A stretch of DNA of 64,000 bases from Aristolochia californica (GCA_029961685.1 JARWKL010000001.1:57895314-57959313); one strand, 5' to 3'; numbered from the stretch's first letter, positions 35,405 through 46,098 are shown. The notes: generated by a model not told the origin, from the sequence alone. Made by a program: numbers and translations.

Positions 35405-36100
35405 TGGGAATGCTTATTTGAGCAGTAACATTTCAAGCCGTAGCAACAGAAATTGTATAAAGAACAAAATAAATAAGCATACGCACATTAGCTAGTATGT
35501 CATATAAAGAAAAAACAAGACAAGTACCTAATAAATTCCAAAGTGGGGACCCATCTCAAGATACCTAGTACAACATTAATTCCTAGTCTTTGGATAGAGA
35601 AATTAATTGTAAGTGGTACTCTTTGTGCAATGATCAAATACTGACAATCAGTTCTGTCAAACAATAACCTTTCTTTAGACCGACTATTGTTCACATAAAA
35701 AATCTTTATAATTGTCACACATTTATCATCACATGCACGTTGTTGATTTGGTCAAACTGTGTCTTCCTTTGGGCTGAACACAATTTGCATAAATAACTTC
35801 GTACAAACCTCTATGTATTTCTAGTCAAATTATTCTACACTACAAAGGTTACTTTAGCAACATGTAGCTTCAAACAATGTGATTGAAAATACTAAACCAA
35901 CCGAACAAAATAATTTTTTTTATTCAGTTGCCAAACACTGTGGCACTGCCCCATTGGCGTCGCGGCGTTGGCCTTTATTTCCTTGGAGTTGCAATGAATG
36001 TTCTGTAATCTAAGAGATATAAACAAAATATTTATCCAAATGTAACAAACAAATATGAGCAACCTTATTGGGCATATGGACCAAACGCAAAGTTTGCGCG

Positions 36101-36118
36101 TGGGTTCGAATCCCCACA
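36101..36118 (+). other. Pol III B-box-like tRNA T-arm sequence
   Basis: TGGGTTCGAATCCCCACA contains the perfect B-box GGTTCGAATCC with pairing arms. A weak A-box-like TGGGCATATGG lies about 30 bp upstream. No complete tRNA cloverleaf, so this is at best a tRNA or SINE fragment, antisense to the retrotransposon. Confidence 0.5.
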
Positions 36119-36460
36119 GGCTCAAAAAATTGATTTTTTTAAATAGAATCGAGGCAACTCCATCAAGCTGACTCAGCCCGAGTCGACCCCGATCTTTAGC
36201 AACCGGTCCGAGTTGACTTACCCAAATCGATTTCGTTAGGTAAATCAAACAAAACCAGAGTTTTTTTTTTATTGCGACACTACAGTTTGTCTAACGGACA
36301 CTGTAGCGCTCTCAACGGTTGTTGCGGTTGCCCAACGGATATGGCAGTGCGCCCTTTGCTGTGAACGGGCACGACAGTTGCTCAACGGACACACGCCCAC
36401 TGCGAGGAACAGACATTGCAATTGCCCAACGGGCATGGCAGTGCCCCCGGTGGAGTGAAC

Positions 36461-36665
36461 GGGCGCTGTTGTCGCCCAAGGGCCACAACAACGCTCCTGA
36501 CGTGCACTACTGTCGCCAAACGGCCATGCCAGTGCTCCCGACGGGCGCTGCTGGCCCCCAAGGGCCACGGTAGTGCTCCTAACGGGCGATGTTGTCGCCC
36601 AAGGGCCACAACAGCGCTCCTGACGGGCACTGCTATCGCCCAACAGCCACGATAGTGCTCCCGAC
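36461..36665. repeat. Five 41-bp tandem repeats in the copia 2 leader
   Basis: Units start at 36461, 36502, 36543, 36584 and 36625, each beginning G(G/T)GC and ending GCTCC(T/C)(G/A)AC. Looser copies extend to about 36310 and 36850. The unit length is not a multiple of three. Confidence 0.9.
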
Positions 36666-36914
36666 AGCGTTGCTGTCACCAAAGGTGCCTCCGATGCCCC
36701 TCCCCTGTTCTCTCGCCAAACATCGCTGCTACAACACGGGTTTTGTTTTTTCCGTCATTCCTTTCCCCTTCCGACGACATAAAAGTGATGGGACGATGGA
36801 AAAAACGCTGCCCAACGGACAATGTTTCCCCCAACGGGCGGTGTAGCGTGCCATGTCTTCCTCCGTGGCCTCACCCCCTTTTCCGCTGGACAGCGCTGCA
36901 GCCATGCACAGAGA

Positions 36915-36916
<2 letters not shown>

Positions 36917-36949
<33 letters not shown>
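36917..36949. repeat. Homopolymer of 33 G
   Basis: An uninterrupted G run after GAGAGA. Possible quadruplex former, and a likely place for a length error in assembly. Confidence 0.95.
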
Positions 36950-36950
<1 letters not shown>

Positions 36951-37136
36951 CAGTCGTCACTACAGCATTTCCTAGCGGACGCTGCAGCGCGAGCCACGAA
37001 CGTCGGACGTCGGCCTCCGTCTTTCGACGACGACGATGACCGACGCACAACCCCGAGATGAATTCCGTGGAGAAATTAAACTTTTCTTCTCGTATCACTC
37101 TCCATGGAATTAATCCAGAAATCCTAATAATCTAAC

Positions 37137-37156
37137 AGGACTGCTCTGATACAACT
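37137..37156 (-). other. Primer-binding site of copia 2
   Basis: The minus strand after the 5' LTR reads TTGTATCAGAGCAGT, one change from the initiator-tRNA-Met site TGGTATCAGAGC. Confidence 0.8.
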
Positions 37157-37574
37157 TGTTAAAAAACCTTAGTAAATCCTAATCCAGAATTTACAACATG
37201 CCAGAAAATTAGGATTGAATACATACCTGAATCCATTCCTTAAATTTCGTCTTTCTGTTGTGGAATCTCTTTGACAAAGGATAAGAACGGATGATTGGTG
37301 TTGTGGTCTTCATCAACTAAATCTCCTTATTCCTCGATGGGACTTTCGTCTCTCTTCTAAATGGGGAGAAAGGAAATGTGTGTGATTTAGTATATTGGGG
37401 ACTATAACCATTTTGTGTTTCTTTATATAGGGTTCCCATATTTATGGCCCATTCCTTAATGGGTTTAACAAAATTAGATCATCTAATTTCATCCCATTCC
37501 ATTAATGATAGAAAATATAATTACATAATAAATATGTTACGCAAATTAAAATAAAAAATGTGAATTTCCTAACA
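37157..37574 (-). repeat. 5' LTR of copia 2
   Basis: 418 bp. About 30 bp shorter than its partner because of a deletion near 37440. Confidence 0.95.
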
Positions 37575-38334
37575 AAAAATAATGATATTGTCTACTTCAA
37601 ATTACAATCATAAGAGATATATTTCCAAGTGATCTATAACCATGAAATTTCCTGAAACACGCGTAAATGGAAGACTGAAACAAAAGCTGATCATTTCAGG
37701 AAGGATCCACATAAATGGATGAGCTTGATTGCTGTCCGATACGCTTTACAGGAAACCTGGGTATCCGGATCATGCTTATGAATTCAAAAAGGATAGAGGT
37801 AAGCGCAAAGTCAGGGCAAAAGGACTACCTCAACTGTTCTGGAATGCTGAGTATAGAGATGCGGAATACCAACAGCGTCTCTGTGTCTCTAGATGGTGCT
37901 ATGAATGCTAAAGAAAAGCAATACGATAATCAAAAGATTGAAAAAAAGGAAACAAAAGAAATAGAATTTCTGTGTAAACCCAGAAAGGCAAGAGAGCAGC
38001 AAATGCAATTGGAGCATTCGAGAGCCCGATTTGCTGCCCGAAGACTTGAACAACGATAGCTCTTGCACTGTTGAAAGCTTTCCGGCTGTCTTTTCCCTGC
38101 CACTTTCTGATGTAGTAATTTGAGGTCTGGAAAGGGCATGAACAGGAAGAAAAAGAAAAAGACAAAGACAATTTACCGAGGAAAAAGAGCAAAGACCCGT
38201 CCTGTCTACTCGAGGAGTGCCATTTCACGTACGCAGAAACAAAAGAACAAACCACAGAAAGAAGGAAGAGAGACTCCGATTTTGTATCTGAGAGTCGGAG
38301 AATTGCGTAGAAAGAGAGCGTACGTACTCAATTA

Positions 38335-41300
38335 AAGTTATGGGCAATTTAAATTTAAAAGCTTTTATTTAAAAGGAGGTAAAACTATAAATGATAGTTA
38401 AAATCAATCTTATTGTTTTATTATTAGTCAAGGGTGTGCACCAAACCCCAACTTTTGGGAGGGATTCTTTTATTAGATAAACGGTAAACGTGGGCTCTGG
38501 GAGAGGTTTTATGATAACTCGACAGATTGAATAGGTTTTATTGAAATAAAATAAAATTAACAGATTTTTGAGATATACAAAATTTATATAGAGGGATGTT
38601 TTAAATATTTTCTTTTTCAGTCTTCACAACTAATATGATAAAATTATTTAAGCTATTGTCTTATTCAACTACTGCACAGTCTATAGTGGTATTAAAGTAA
38701 TTTTCACTCAAAAGGAACAAAAGCGAGGGGAGTTTTCCCCTTTCATGTGTGGAAAAGGTTGGCCCACGGCCTTGTTAATTATCCACAAGAAAAAAAGGGT
38801 TGTCAAGGGGTCTAAGAGGGTCGTGGAAAGGTCTCTAATATGAAAAAGAAAGGGGTGAGGGCCTCCTCCACGACCCTCGTCCTTATGCCAAGTGAAATAA
38901 AAAGGAAAAAGGGGATGAAATATGCCATCCCCCACTTCATTCCTTGCATGGAAGGGGGGGTACTTTCTATGTTAAAAGTGCCCATGTGAGAGGAAGAAAT
39001 TCTTCCTCCAGTACAAGATAAGAAAGGTGATAAGGGAGAGAGGTTCAACCCGGCCCCCATCTTTTTCTCGCAAAGAGAAGGACAGCCCAGTGGAGGCTGT
39101 AATCCTTACCCACCTCTCATCAAATGTTTTACCATCTATTGATGAGAGTAATCACCTTTTGAAAGGTATGCCGATAGTCATGATCATCGTATACTTTAAT
39201 CTAATATCTAAATTGAAATAATAATGCATAAAACAATGTAGGTAATAGAAGTATATTTCGGGGTTTGTAGGAAATGAAACCTTCCAAATAATATCAAAGA
39301 GACTGGGGAGGAGTAATGGTTAGTACAGAGAGCAATAAAAGGGAGTAATTCTAATTAGTTTGGATTGTTGAACTTAGATCACAACATGAGTTGATGAAGG
39401 TGATGTGAATGTTAGTGGAGAATCATAGCAATAGAAGATGACAAGAAATAAAGGGCCATTGCCTAGCCCAACCCCCATTTTCCATGCAATAATTGATAAC
39501 CTAAGCCGAGTAAGGACTAATAAACTTGATACTCCTCCGGAACACCGACCCGTCATTAACGGTAAAACTGCTCGTTCGCGGCTTCGAGCCCATGAATATA
39601 TTTATGGAGGACCACTGTGAGTTGAACCAGCTGGTCAATAGGCGATCGGCACGTTCCAAACTGCTTTGGGAAAATAATCCCCAAAAAGTGGTATACGGCT
39701 ATCGCGCCTCCCGACCTTTCTCAAGACAGCGACAGTTGAGTAACATATTTGTCAACTAGAACCGGAACCACCCTCGATGTTTGATTTAATTACAAATAAA
39801 CCATTTCGTAGTACGTGAGCGGTTCTGTGTATTGTTCTGACTCCGCTTTCGTTTCCAGCGCTTCACCTACTCATCTCGCGGGCCCCAGTGTACATGACAG
39901 GTGGATAATTAAATGAGATTAGGATAATTAACGTTAACGACCACCAGTTTCTTCTGGTTGCTGGTTGCTTACTCCTGTACAAGCGAAAGCGCAAAAGATA
40001 TATCACCAACTTTGGACCCCGATTCGCTCATTGCTGGAATACATCAAGTCATGTCCGAGCTCCGCAGTTACTTTTCACTGGATCAGTTTCAGACTTTTTG
40101 AGTTGCGACGAGGAAAAATCCCATCTCTGCTTCTTCGCCGCGGAACAGCAGAGACGACGTACCTGTCGATGAGGAGAGGCGAGGGAGGTGATGGGACCGA
40201 TAGTTTGTTCCCCGGAGAGCACTGCGGCTGGCCTCACCCCTGCATGTTAGTTCCTGGATGGTGGTGGCTCCCGTGAAGAATGTTGAAGCCCAATTCCATT
40301 TCCTTATCTGCTTTTAGAATAACGTGACAGTGTAGGGAGTTTTATTGGGTGACACGTATCTGAACCGGGTACAACTTTTTGGATACTCAATCTGATACAA
40401 GATTTCATTCAGATTATACCATAGAACTTTGATCTGGCCTTTTCATAATGGTAATACTAACACCTAGAGGCTCATACTAGGTGACACAGACACACTACGT
40501 GTCAGCTATGTGGACATCCCTGTCTCATTCATTTGGGTCCCTACAGTTACAAGCTTGATTCAGGGACTGGCGAGCTTTCAAACCCATTAGTCTCTTTATT
40601 TTTCATTAGATAAATTTGACCCATGGGAAGGCCTGAGAGATAGGGAGGAAGCCACCCCTCCACCTTTTGTTTTTCTTCCGAGCTACGAGCCTTTCTTGTC
40701 GATGTTCGATAGGGTAGGGGCACCTCCCAGTGCCAACCCAAATGGGTGTAGGACAAGCTCTTTCCTTAGGATACTCACCTCTTCCCAAAACGAGATGGGC
40801 TCCTCCCTTAAAAAAGTGAGGGGTGGATGCAGTGGAGAACCGGAGGGCCTCCCTTTCACCCCCTTCATTACTTGTTTCATTTGGGTCCCTACATTTACAA
40901 GCTTTGGCGAGCTTTCAAACCCATTAGTCTCTTTATTTTTCATTAGATAAATTTGTAAAACAGACTTTTAAAAGTAAGAAAATGATATAAAAATTTTATA
41001 TCCCCTCCCTCTCTGCCTGAGAGATTGGGAGGAATCCACCCCTCTCCCCCCCCCCCACCCTTTGTTTTATTTTTGTCCGAGTCGTTGTTCGATGGGTAGG
41101 GGCACCTTCCAATGCCAACCCAAAAAACGAGATGAGCTCCTCCTTTAAGAGTGAGGGGACAGGTGTGAGGGGTGGCTGCAGTGGAGAACTGGAGACCTCT
41201 CCTTTGTTTTTCCCTTTAACATTAAAGAGAAAAAAAAACAAGTAATGCTTTCAAGATGCTCTAAGTCGAAAAAAGATTAAATGGGTCCCCAATTGGGAAT

Positions 41301-41750
41301 CACATCATTCCCTAGGGCACTCAGACAGGCAAGCAATGGGTGGGTCATTCAACTCCAGGTCGGGGGGAAATTTAGATCCATGCATTGTGCATAAAATATT
41401 TGATAGGCCCAACTTGTACTGCTATGAGCTGGAGTTGGGCTTTTAAATGGGTAGAGGAAACATAACGGTCTAAAGTAGAGACATCATTAAAACGTACAAC
41501 CCTAGTGGTCTACTTGAATCAGAAGATGTCCTTGAAAGCTAGAAAACGAATCTTATCCCAGCCCAGGGGTAACGGTGAGTGAAACAATGGTTCATTTTGG
41601 TGGCATATGCCATGGCTAGATGTGGGGCTCGACATCGCACTAATTTTGGTCGATATTTGAGGTGTATTGAAAGACATGTACCACATTTTGAGATAAGTGG
41701 TATGTTACGAATATAGTTATGTATCGGATTTTAATACTTCTATATCAACC
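38335..41750. other. Unit 2 spacer, non-coding
   Basis: Direct paralogue of 20650-25150 with deletions (for example 20840-21208 and 24200-24870 missing). A short block, about 40870-40950, repeats sequence seen just before at 40530-40620. No gene recognised. Confidence 0.65.
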
Positions 41751-41758
41751 AATTCGGT

Positions 41759-42120
41759 GAACATTATTAAGGAATAATCTAAAATATATGAAAATAAAGA
41801 TTTTGAGTTTATTAGTAAAAAAACTTATTATGCCAACTAATAAAATTAAGATTTTTTATCTCATTATCTATATAAGACGATACCATGTTAAAGTGGGTCG
41901 AAGGTTCTGTACTAAAATGACTAGCCATTAGAAAACCTCTTGTACCAACTAATAAATATAATATTTTTGTACTCACTAATGTACAAGGGGTTATCCTTAA
42001 TATTCTCTTACATGGATAATTTGGGTAGATATCTAAATATGAGAATATTGCTGTGAGGATACCTAAATATGAGAATATTGATTTGATAGAGTGTTAAGGA
42101 ATAGTCCATGGTTGTTATTA
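41759..42120 (-). mobile_element. TRIM, unit 2 copy, truncated
   Basis: The left repeat (41759-42000), the internal GATAATTTGGGTAGAT segment and only the first part of the right repeat (from about 42093, TGTTAAGGAATAGTC) remain. It occupies the same site as the unit 1 TRIM, so the insertion predates the duplication. This copy keeps the original TGTTAAGG end. Confidence 0.75.
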
Positions 42121-42124
42121 TACC

Positions 42125-42619
42125 TCAAGTTACGGTCACGTGACTTTCAGGAAATACCAATAGTTCCGGCGCGCAGTTTAGCGGCAGACACGTAGCAGTT
42201 TCGGGACCCGTGCGGCGAATGTGAAACTCCACCTTGGTCGGCTGCTGCTCCGCGTCTTCCTCCAGTATACATTCCTTGGTAGACTGCTCTGCCCATTTTC
42301 TTACGTCTTATCCTTTGATAATAATGATTGAGTTAATGTCCGAAAGGGGGAGGAATAGGAGTAACGGGAGGCCAAGCTGCCTCGGTAAAAGAAAAAATAA
42401 AAGAAAAACCAAAGGCGAAAGTCCACTGAAGCCTTCCAGATCCTCAAACAACTATAAATACCCAACCAAACACTCACATCCAGAGCTCTCTGTCTTTTCT
42501 CTCTGGAGGCTGATCGGCTTTCTTTCCAATTTTCCATCTTTCGCTCTGATTCGAAATTTGGTCGTTTCTTTCCCGATCGGTTTTGGAAGTTTTTTCTTTT
42601 TCCGTTTGGAGGTGACGAG
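42125..42619 (+). promoter_or_regulatory. SEP-like gene promoter and 5' leader
   Basis: Has a CACGTG G-box (about 42138) in TCACGTGACTTTCAGG, a TATA box CTATAAATAC at 42452-42461, and a pyrimidine-rich leader ending in GAGATGGGGAGG at the start codon. The distance from TATA to ATG is about 165 bp. The upstream half is also preserved at 27021-27190. Confidence 0.75.
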
Positions 42620-42804
42620 ATGGGGAGGGGTAAGGTGGAACTGAAGCGGATCGAGAACAAGATCAACAGGCAGGTCACGTTTGCCAAACGGAGGAACGGG
42701 CTTTTGAAGAAGGCCTACGAGCTGTCGGTGCTGTGCGATGCGGAGGTGGCTCTCATCGTCTTCTCTAATAGAGGGAAGCTCTATGAGTTTTGCAGCAGCT
42801 CTAG

Positions 42805-43660
42805 GTAACGCAAGAAATTTTACTTTCTTTTCTGTTTTATGCCTGCTTTCTGCGCCGTTTTTACCTCTCTCTTTTTTTCTTTTTTTCTTGTATGATCTCT
42901 TGCAAAAACGAGTTCATTTTGAACTTTTTCCTCCCTTCGTTAGTAAGGCGTTTAAAGAGTTTTATATCTCTCAAGTAGTGGCCGGTTTCGTGATTGCTGT
43001 CTTCATGTTTATTTGAGCCTTTTTCGGAAGGTTACTTCTGGCTAATTGCACTCCTTTTCCTAGATCCTTCTGGAACAAGATCAGTGGATAAAACAGTTCG
43101 ATTTTCAGGCCATTTTTGTTTCAGTCATCGACGTCAAAAGAGGAAAAAATCATAAAAATGGAGAAACCGAAATGAAAAAGTCTTCAGTGTGATGTTTAAG
43201 CGGCGATTTGTTGAGTACGTTTTCTCTGATCAATCTGACATGACCGCTGCTTGGACGGAGCTGTATTTTTTGTCATAAGTTTCAGCCTCTTCATACAAGT
43301 ATCCTTTCCTAGTATCGTCTGTTTCGCAGATTGTGTCAATCTTTGATGACAATAAGGAAAAAAGGAAAACTGCGAAGCGATCATTTCACCTCAAGTATGG
43401 CGTCACCTTTGCATTTCGATCGTCTCTCCCTTGTCCGTTTCCTTCTCGAGAACAGGAGTTGATTTCTCGACATTTCACGATTAGACTCAAATTTCTCAAG
43501 TGACCTAGTTTTAATGAAACGCTAAAACTCTTTGATTTTTTGTCTTTTTCATGCCTTCTCCGCTGTTTAGGGTTCCAAACTTCCTAATACCGAAGTTTCT
43601 TCGGTCCTCCTTTTTTTTTTTTTCTTTCTGGAAAATAATGTTCCATGCCAAGCTTCAGAG
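42805..43660 (+). other. First part of SEP-like intron 1
   Basis: No inserted element or frame recognised. T-rich as expected for a plant intron. Confidence 0.6.
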
Positions 43661-44100
43661 GTGGAATATAGTGTTGTCTGAGAGCGTTTAAATTTATGTG
43701 AGACAGAGGAGCGTCGGTTAGATTTCCAAGGTCAGGAAATACTTTACGAAGGTTCCGTTGCCAAGATTCCGGCTCAAAAACGTCTCCGGTGGAAGGATTT
43801 TCCGGCCGAAGAAAATCCACAAACAGAGACGACAACGTCTCTGTTTTTTCGTCCGCATGCTCGACTCGTCCACCCAGGCATATTAAAGCGCCAAAGTTCC
43901 GGACAGACTCGTCCGACCCGGCGTGAACTCGGCCGGTTCAATTCGCTGAGTTGACTCAGCAATACTCTAAAGGCTTGTAGAAACTCATCCGACGTCCGAT
44001 CGGGGTGATTTTGGAGGTGTTGGATTCGTATCGTCGAAAGCTTTGACATGATAAGGTAGAACCTCTGGAAAAAAAATTCAAAGATTTTTTTTTTTGAAAA

Positions 44101-44820
44101 ATGGCAAATAGTGTGAAATCCTTCCAAGTTCCAATTCTCAAAAATAATATTTATGATAACTGGAGTATCAAGATGAAAACTTTTCTTGGAGTACATGATG
44201 TTTGGGACATCGTTGAAAATGGCTTTAGTGAGCCAGAAAAAGAAGATGTTCTTACACAAGAGCAAAAGATATCTTTAAAGGATTTAAGAAAGAGAGACAA
44301 GAAAACTTTCTACCTCATCTATCAAGCATTAGATGATGATGGTTTTGAAAAGATTTCGAGTGCAACCTCCGCCAGAGAGGCATGGGAGAAGTTGCAAACC
44401 TCTTACAAAGGAGTCGAGAAGGTGAAAAAGGTACGTCTCCAAACACTAAGAGGTGAATTTGAATGCTTACATATGAAATCATACGAATCTATTTTGGATT
44501 ATTTTTCAAGAGTAGTAATTGTTTCTAAACAATTGAAAAGAAACGATGAAAAACTGGAAGATGTGAGAATAATAGAAAAGATACTATGTTCATTGGATCC
44601 CAAATTTGAGCACATTGTCGTGACGATTGAAGAAACAAAGGACTTGGAAGAAATGCCGATAGGGCAACTTCAAGGATCTCTGCAAGCCTATGAAGAAAAG
44701 CACAAAAAGAAGCAAGATCTCTCTGAACAACTGTTCAAGTTACAAATCAAAGAAACAAACAAAGAACAAACCTTCTTAAAGGATTTTCGACCAGCTCTGA
44801 TACCACTGTTGAAAATATAA
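44101..44820 (+). CDS. Stand-alone copia gag-like open frame, 239 aa
   Basis: MANSVKSFQVPILKNNIYDN opens a typical plant copia gag (DUF4219 then UBN2 type): NWSIKMKTFLGVHDVWDIVE near residues 19-40, SAREAWEKLQTSYKG near 95-110, and LRGEFECLHMKSYESILDYF after it. The frame is open to about residue 228 and then reads across the inverted primer site into a stop at 44820. The zinc knuckle is missing, so RNA packaging would be impaired. It lies inside the intron of the SEP-like gene on the same strand. It is probably a fragment, but unlike the other gag relics it has no internal stop. Confidence 0.75.
   Translation: MANSVKSFQVPILKNNIYDNWSIKMKTFLGVHDVWDIVENGFSEPEKEDVLTQEQKISLKDLRKRDKKTFYLIYQALDDDGFEKISSATSAREAWEKLQTSYKGVEKVKKVRLQTLRGEFECLHMKSYESILDYFSRVVIVSKQLKRNDEKLEDVRIIEKILCSLDPKFEHIVVTIEETKDLEEMPIGQLQGSLQAYEEKHKKKQDLSEQLFKLQIKETNKEQTFLKDFRPALIPLLKI
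44793..44806 (-). other. Primer-binding site of the right-hand LTR
   Basis: The minus strand reads GTGGTATCAGAGCTGG directly after the LTR, a perfect initiator-Met site TGGTATCAGAGC. Confidence 0.8.
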
Positions 44821-45191
44821 TCGACGCTCCTCTGTCTCACAGAAATTTAAATGCTCTCAGACAACAAGCTCTCTGAACTTTTTGTTCTTTATTTCTGGAT
44901 TCTAGATTACATAGTTTACGGTCCTATTTATAGACATTGAGATTTAATCGGCACCGAATACACCTCTAATACATGGCATAATCTTTGCCGAACATGTTTA
45001 CTGGTTTGCCGACTTCCTTGCCAGCGCATTGTGCTTGCCGACATCTTTGCCAGCGCATTGTTCTTGCCGACCTCTCTTGTCGACATCCTTGCCAGCGCAT
45101 TGTTCATGCTGACCTCTCTTGCCGATGTCCTTGCCAACGCACTGAAAATCTGAAACTTCCTTTTGCTGGGCTTCATAGTTGTGATACAACA
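44807..45191 (-). repeat. LTR with internal 29/13-bp repeats
   Basis: 385 bp with TGTTG...CAACA ends, a primer site on the left and a purine tract (minus strand TTTTGAGGGAGC) on the right at about 45196-45207. Inside, 45000-45140 holds repeated TTGCCAGCGCATTGT units. Confidence 0.8.
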
Positions 45192-45546
45192 TATAGCTCC
45201 CTCAAAATCTAAAAGTGTAATTCTGTTTTGTTCGCTAAAGGTCTTATCATTAGTTACTCTTCATAGATTATATTTATGCATTTTCTACTTTCAGCGAGCT
45301 AGAAAAATATAGTTTTTACCAGTAAACGTGGAAACCCTGAAGTGCTTACATCTGTGTGATTTCCCTTCCATTTTATTTTCTTGAGGTATTTTGTTACTAA
45401 GTTTTTCATCACATGCTAAAACACTTCTCATTCCCTGTGCAACTAGAGGTCACTGGTTCTTTGTCCCCGTCCAATGGCAGAGAGCAGTCTTCTGCGTGAT
45501 TGAGGTTCTGGCTGATATTAGCCAGCCCTCGTTGAGTAGTCATTTC

Positions 45547-46098
45547 TGTCAAACGCCTAAACAATAGGACTTCCCAGGAGGTCACCCATCCTAGTATTAC
45601 TCTTGCCCAAACTCACTTAACTTCATAGTCCTGAGTCAGACGCCTAGCCAATACAACCCAAAAGACCGGTCTATTAGGTACGGAAAGCATAACACTTAAT
45701 TTAGAGCACAAACTCTAACATAACCCAGATGGACCAGATGTGGACGGAACCTAACCCCGGTGAACCGAAACCACCTAGCTCTGACACCCACCGTTCCCGC
45801 TCCTTACCGCTCTCTGCGGGATTCGAACGCGGGACGTGGTGCCCAACTCTGATACCATGTCAAATGTTTTAGCCAATAGGACTACCCAGGAGGTCATCCT
45901 TCCTAGTATTACTCTCGCCCCAGTTCACTTAACTTTAGAGTTTTGAGTTAGACGCCTAGCCAATACAACCCAAAAAACCGGTCTGGTAGGTGCAGAAAGC
46001 ACAACACTTAACCCAGACCACAAACTCTAACATAACCCAGATGGACCAGGGATGGGTGAAACCTAACCCAGGTGGACCGGAACCACCTAGCTCTGACA
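45547..46098 (-). mobile_element. Complete Cassandra-like TRIM with 5S rRNA sequence
   Basis: Two LTRs of 240 and 241 bp (45547-45786 and 45858-46098) have TGTCA...TGACA ends, and ATTTC flanks both sides (45542-45546 and 46099-46103). The 71-bp interior carries TGGTATCAGAG (primer site, minus strand) and a purine-rich stretch next to the left LTR. Each LTR holds a 5S rRNA-derived segment on the minus strand (TAGGATGGGTGACCTCCTGG), including the internal promoter region. That is the defining mark of Cassandra elements. It has no coding capacity and depends on other elements for mobility. Confidence 0.92.
45563..45633 (-). other. 5S rRNA-derived segment in the left Cassandra LTR
   Basis: Minus strand reads GTTAAGTGAGTTTGGGCAAG and then TACTAGGATGGGTGACCTCC, as in the 3' two thirds of plant 5S rRNA. 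A diverged second copy is at about 45876-45945. Confidence 0.85.

Larger units (their letters stand above)
35405..37156 (-). other. Unusually long leader of copia 2 (about 1.75 kb)
   Basis: The stretch between the 5' LTR and gag is long for a copia element. It holds a tRNA-like B box, 41-bp tandem repeats and a G33 tract, listed separately. No coding sequence recognised. Confidence 0.7.
30534..37574 (-). mobile_element. Ty1-copia retrotransposon (copia 2), nearly full length
   Basis: LTRs at 30534-30983 and 37157-37574 begin TGTTA and end CCTAACA. The host sequence is AAAAT before the left end (30529-30533) and AAAAT one base after the right end (37576-37580), a target duplication with one extra A. 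The uninterrupted host sequence is visible in unit 1 near 19190. Domains on the minus strand run gag, zinc knuckle, protease, integrase, RT, RNase H. Stops and one frameshift make it inactive, but it is better preserved than copia 1. Confidence 0.95.
30017..37907 (-). pseudogene. Second copy of the MADS gene, wrecked and split by copia 2
   Basis: Exon 5 (30017-30061), exon 4 (30238-30337), exon 3 (30418-30479) and exon 2 (37829-37907) match the gene at 17.75-20.1 kb. Lesions: exons 6 and 7 lie beyond the duplication edge, exon 5 has three extra bases, the splice donor after exon 3 has changed from GTAAGC to ATAAGC, and a Ser codon in exon 2 (TCG) is TAG. Exon 1 with the promoter is deleted: the match stops at the exon 1 donor and resumes at sequence matching 20650. 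Copia 2 (30534-37574) sits in intron 2, and intron 4 has lost about 600 bp. No product is expected. Confidence 0.92.
30017..42390. repeat. Duplicated unit 2 (direct), paralogous to 18082-27190
   Basis: Same order and orientation as unit 1, enlarged by the 7-kb copia insertion. The match continues into the SEP-like promoter. Confidence 0.88.
43671..45191. mobile_element. Composite copia fragment with opposed LTR pieces
   Basis: Left: a plus-oriented LTR end (TGTTGTCTGAGAGCGTTT, then GACAGAGGAGCGTCG), leader and gag. Right: a minus-oriented LTR of the same family (44807-45191) with its primer site. The two LTR pieces, about 43671-43720 and 44821-44868, are inverted repeats of one another. Protease, integrase and RT are absent. 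Confidence 0.8.

Noticed and set aside
36060..36125. A tRNA gene
   Set aside because: Only the T-arm is convincing; acceptor and anticodon stems cannot be formed. Kept as a fragment only.
36269..37061. Long overlapping frames in the GC-rich part of the copia 2 leader
   Set aside because: They arise from 41-bp repeats and the G33 tract on both strands, have no family character and the repeat unit is not a multiple of three.
45563..45945. A functional 5S rRNA gene
   Set aside because: Truncated and mutated 5S sequence in both LTRs of a TRIM with target duplication; not a 5S gene array.
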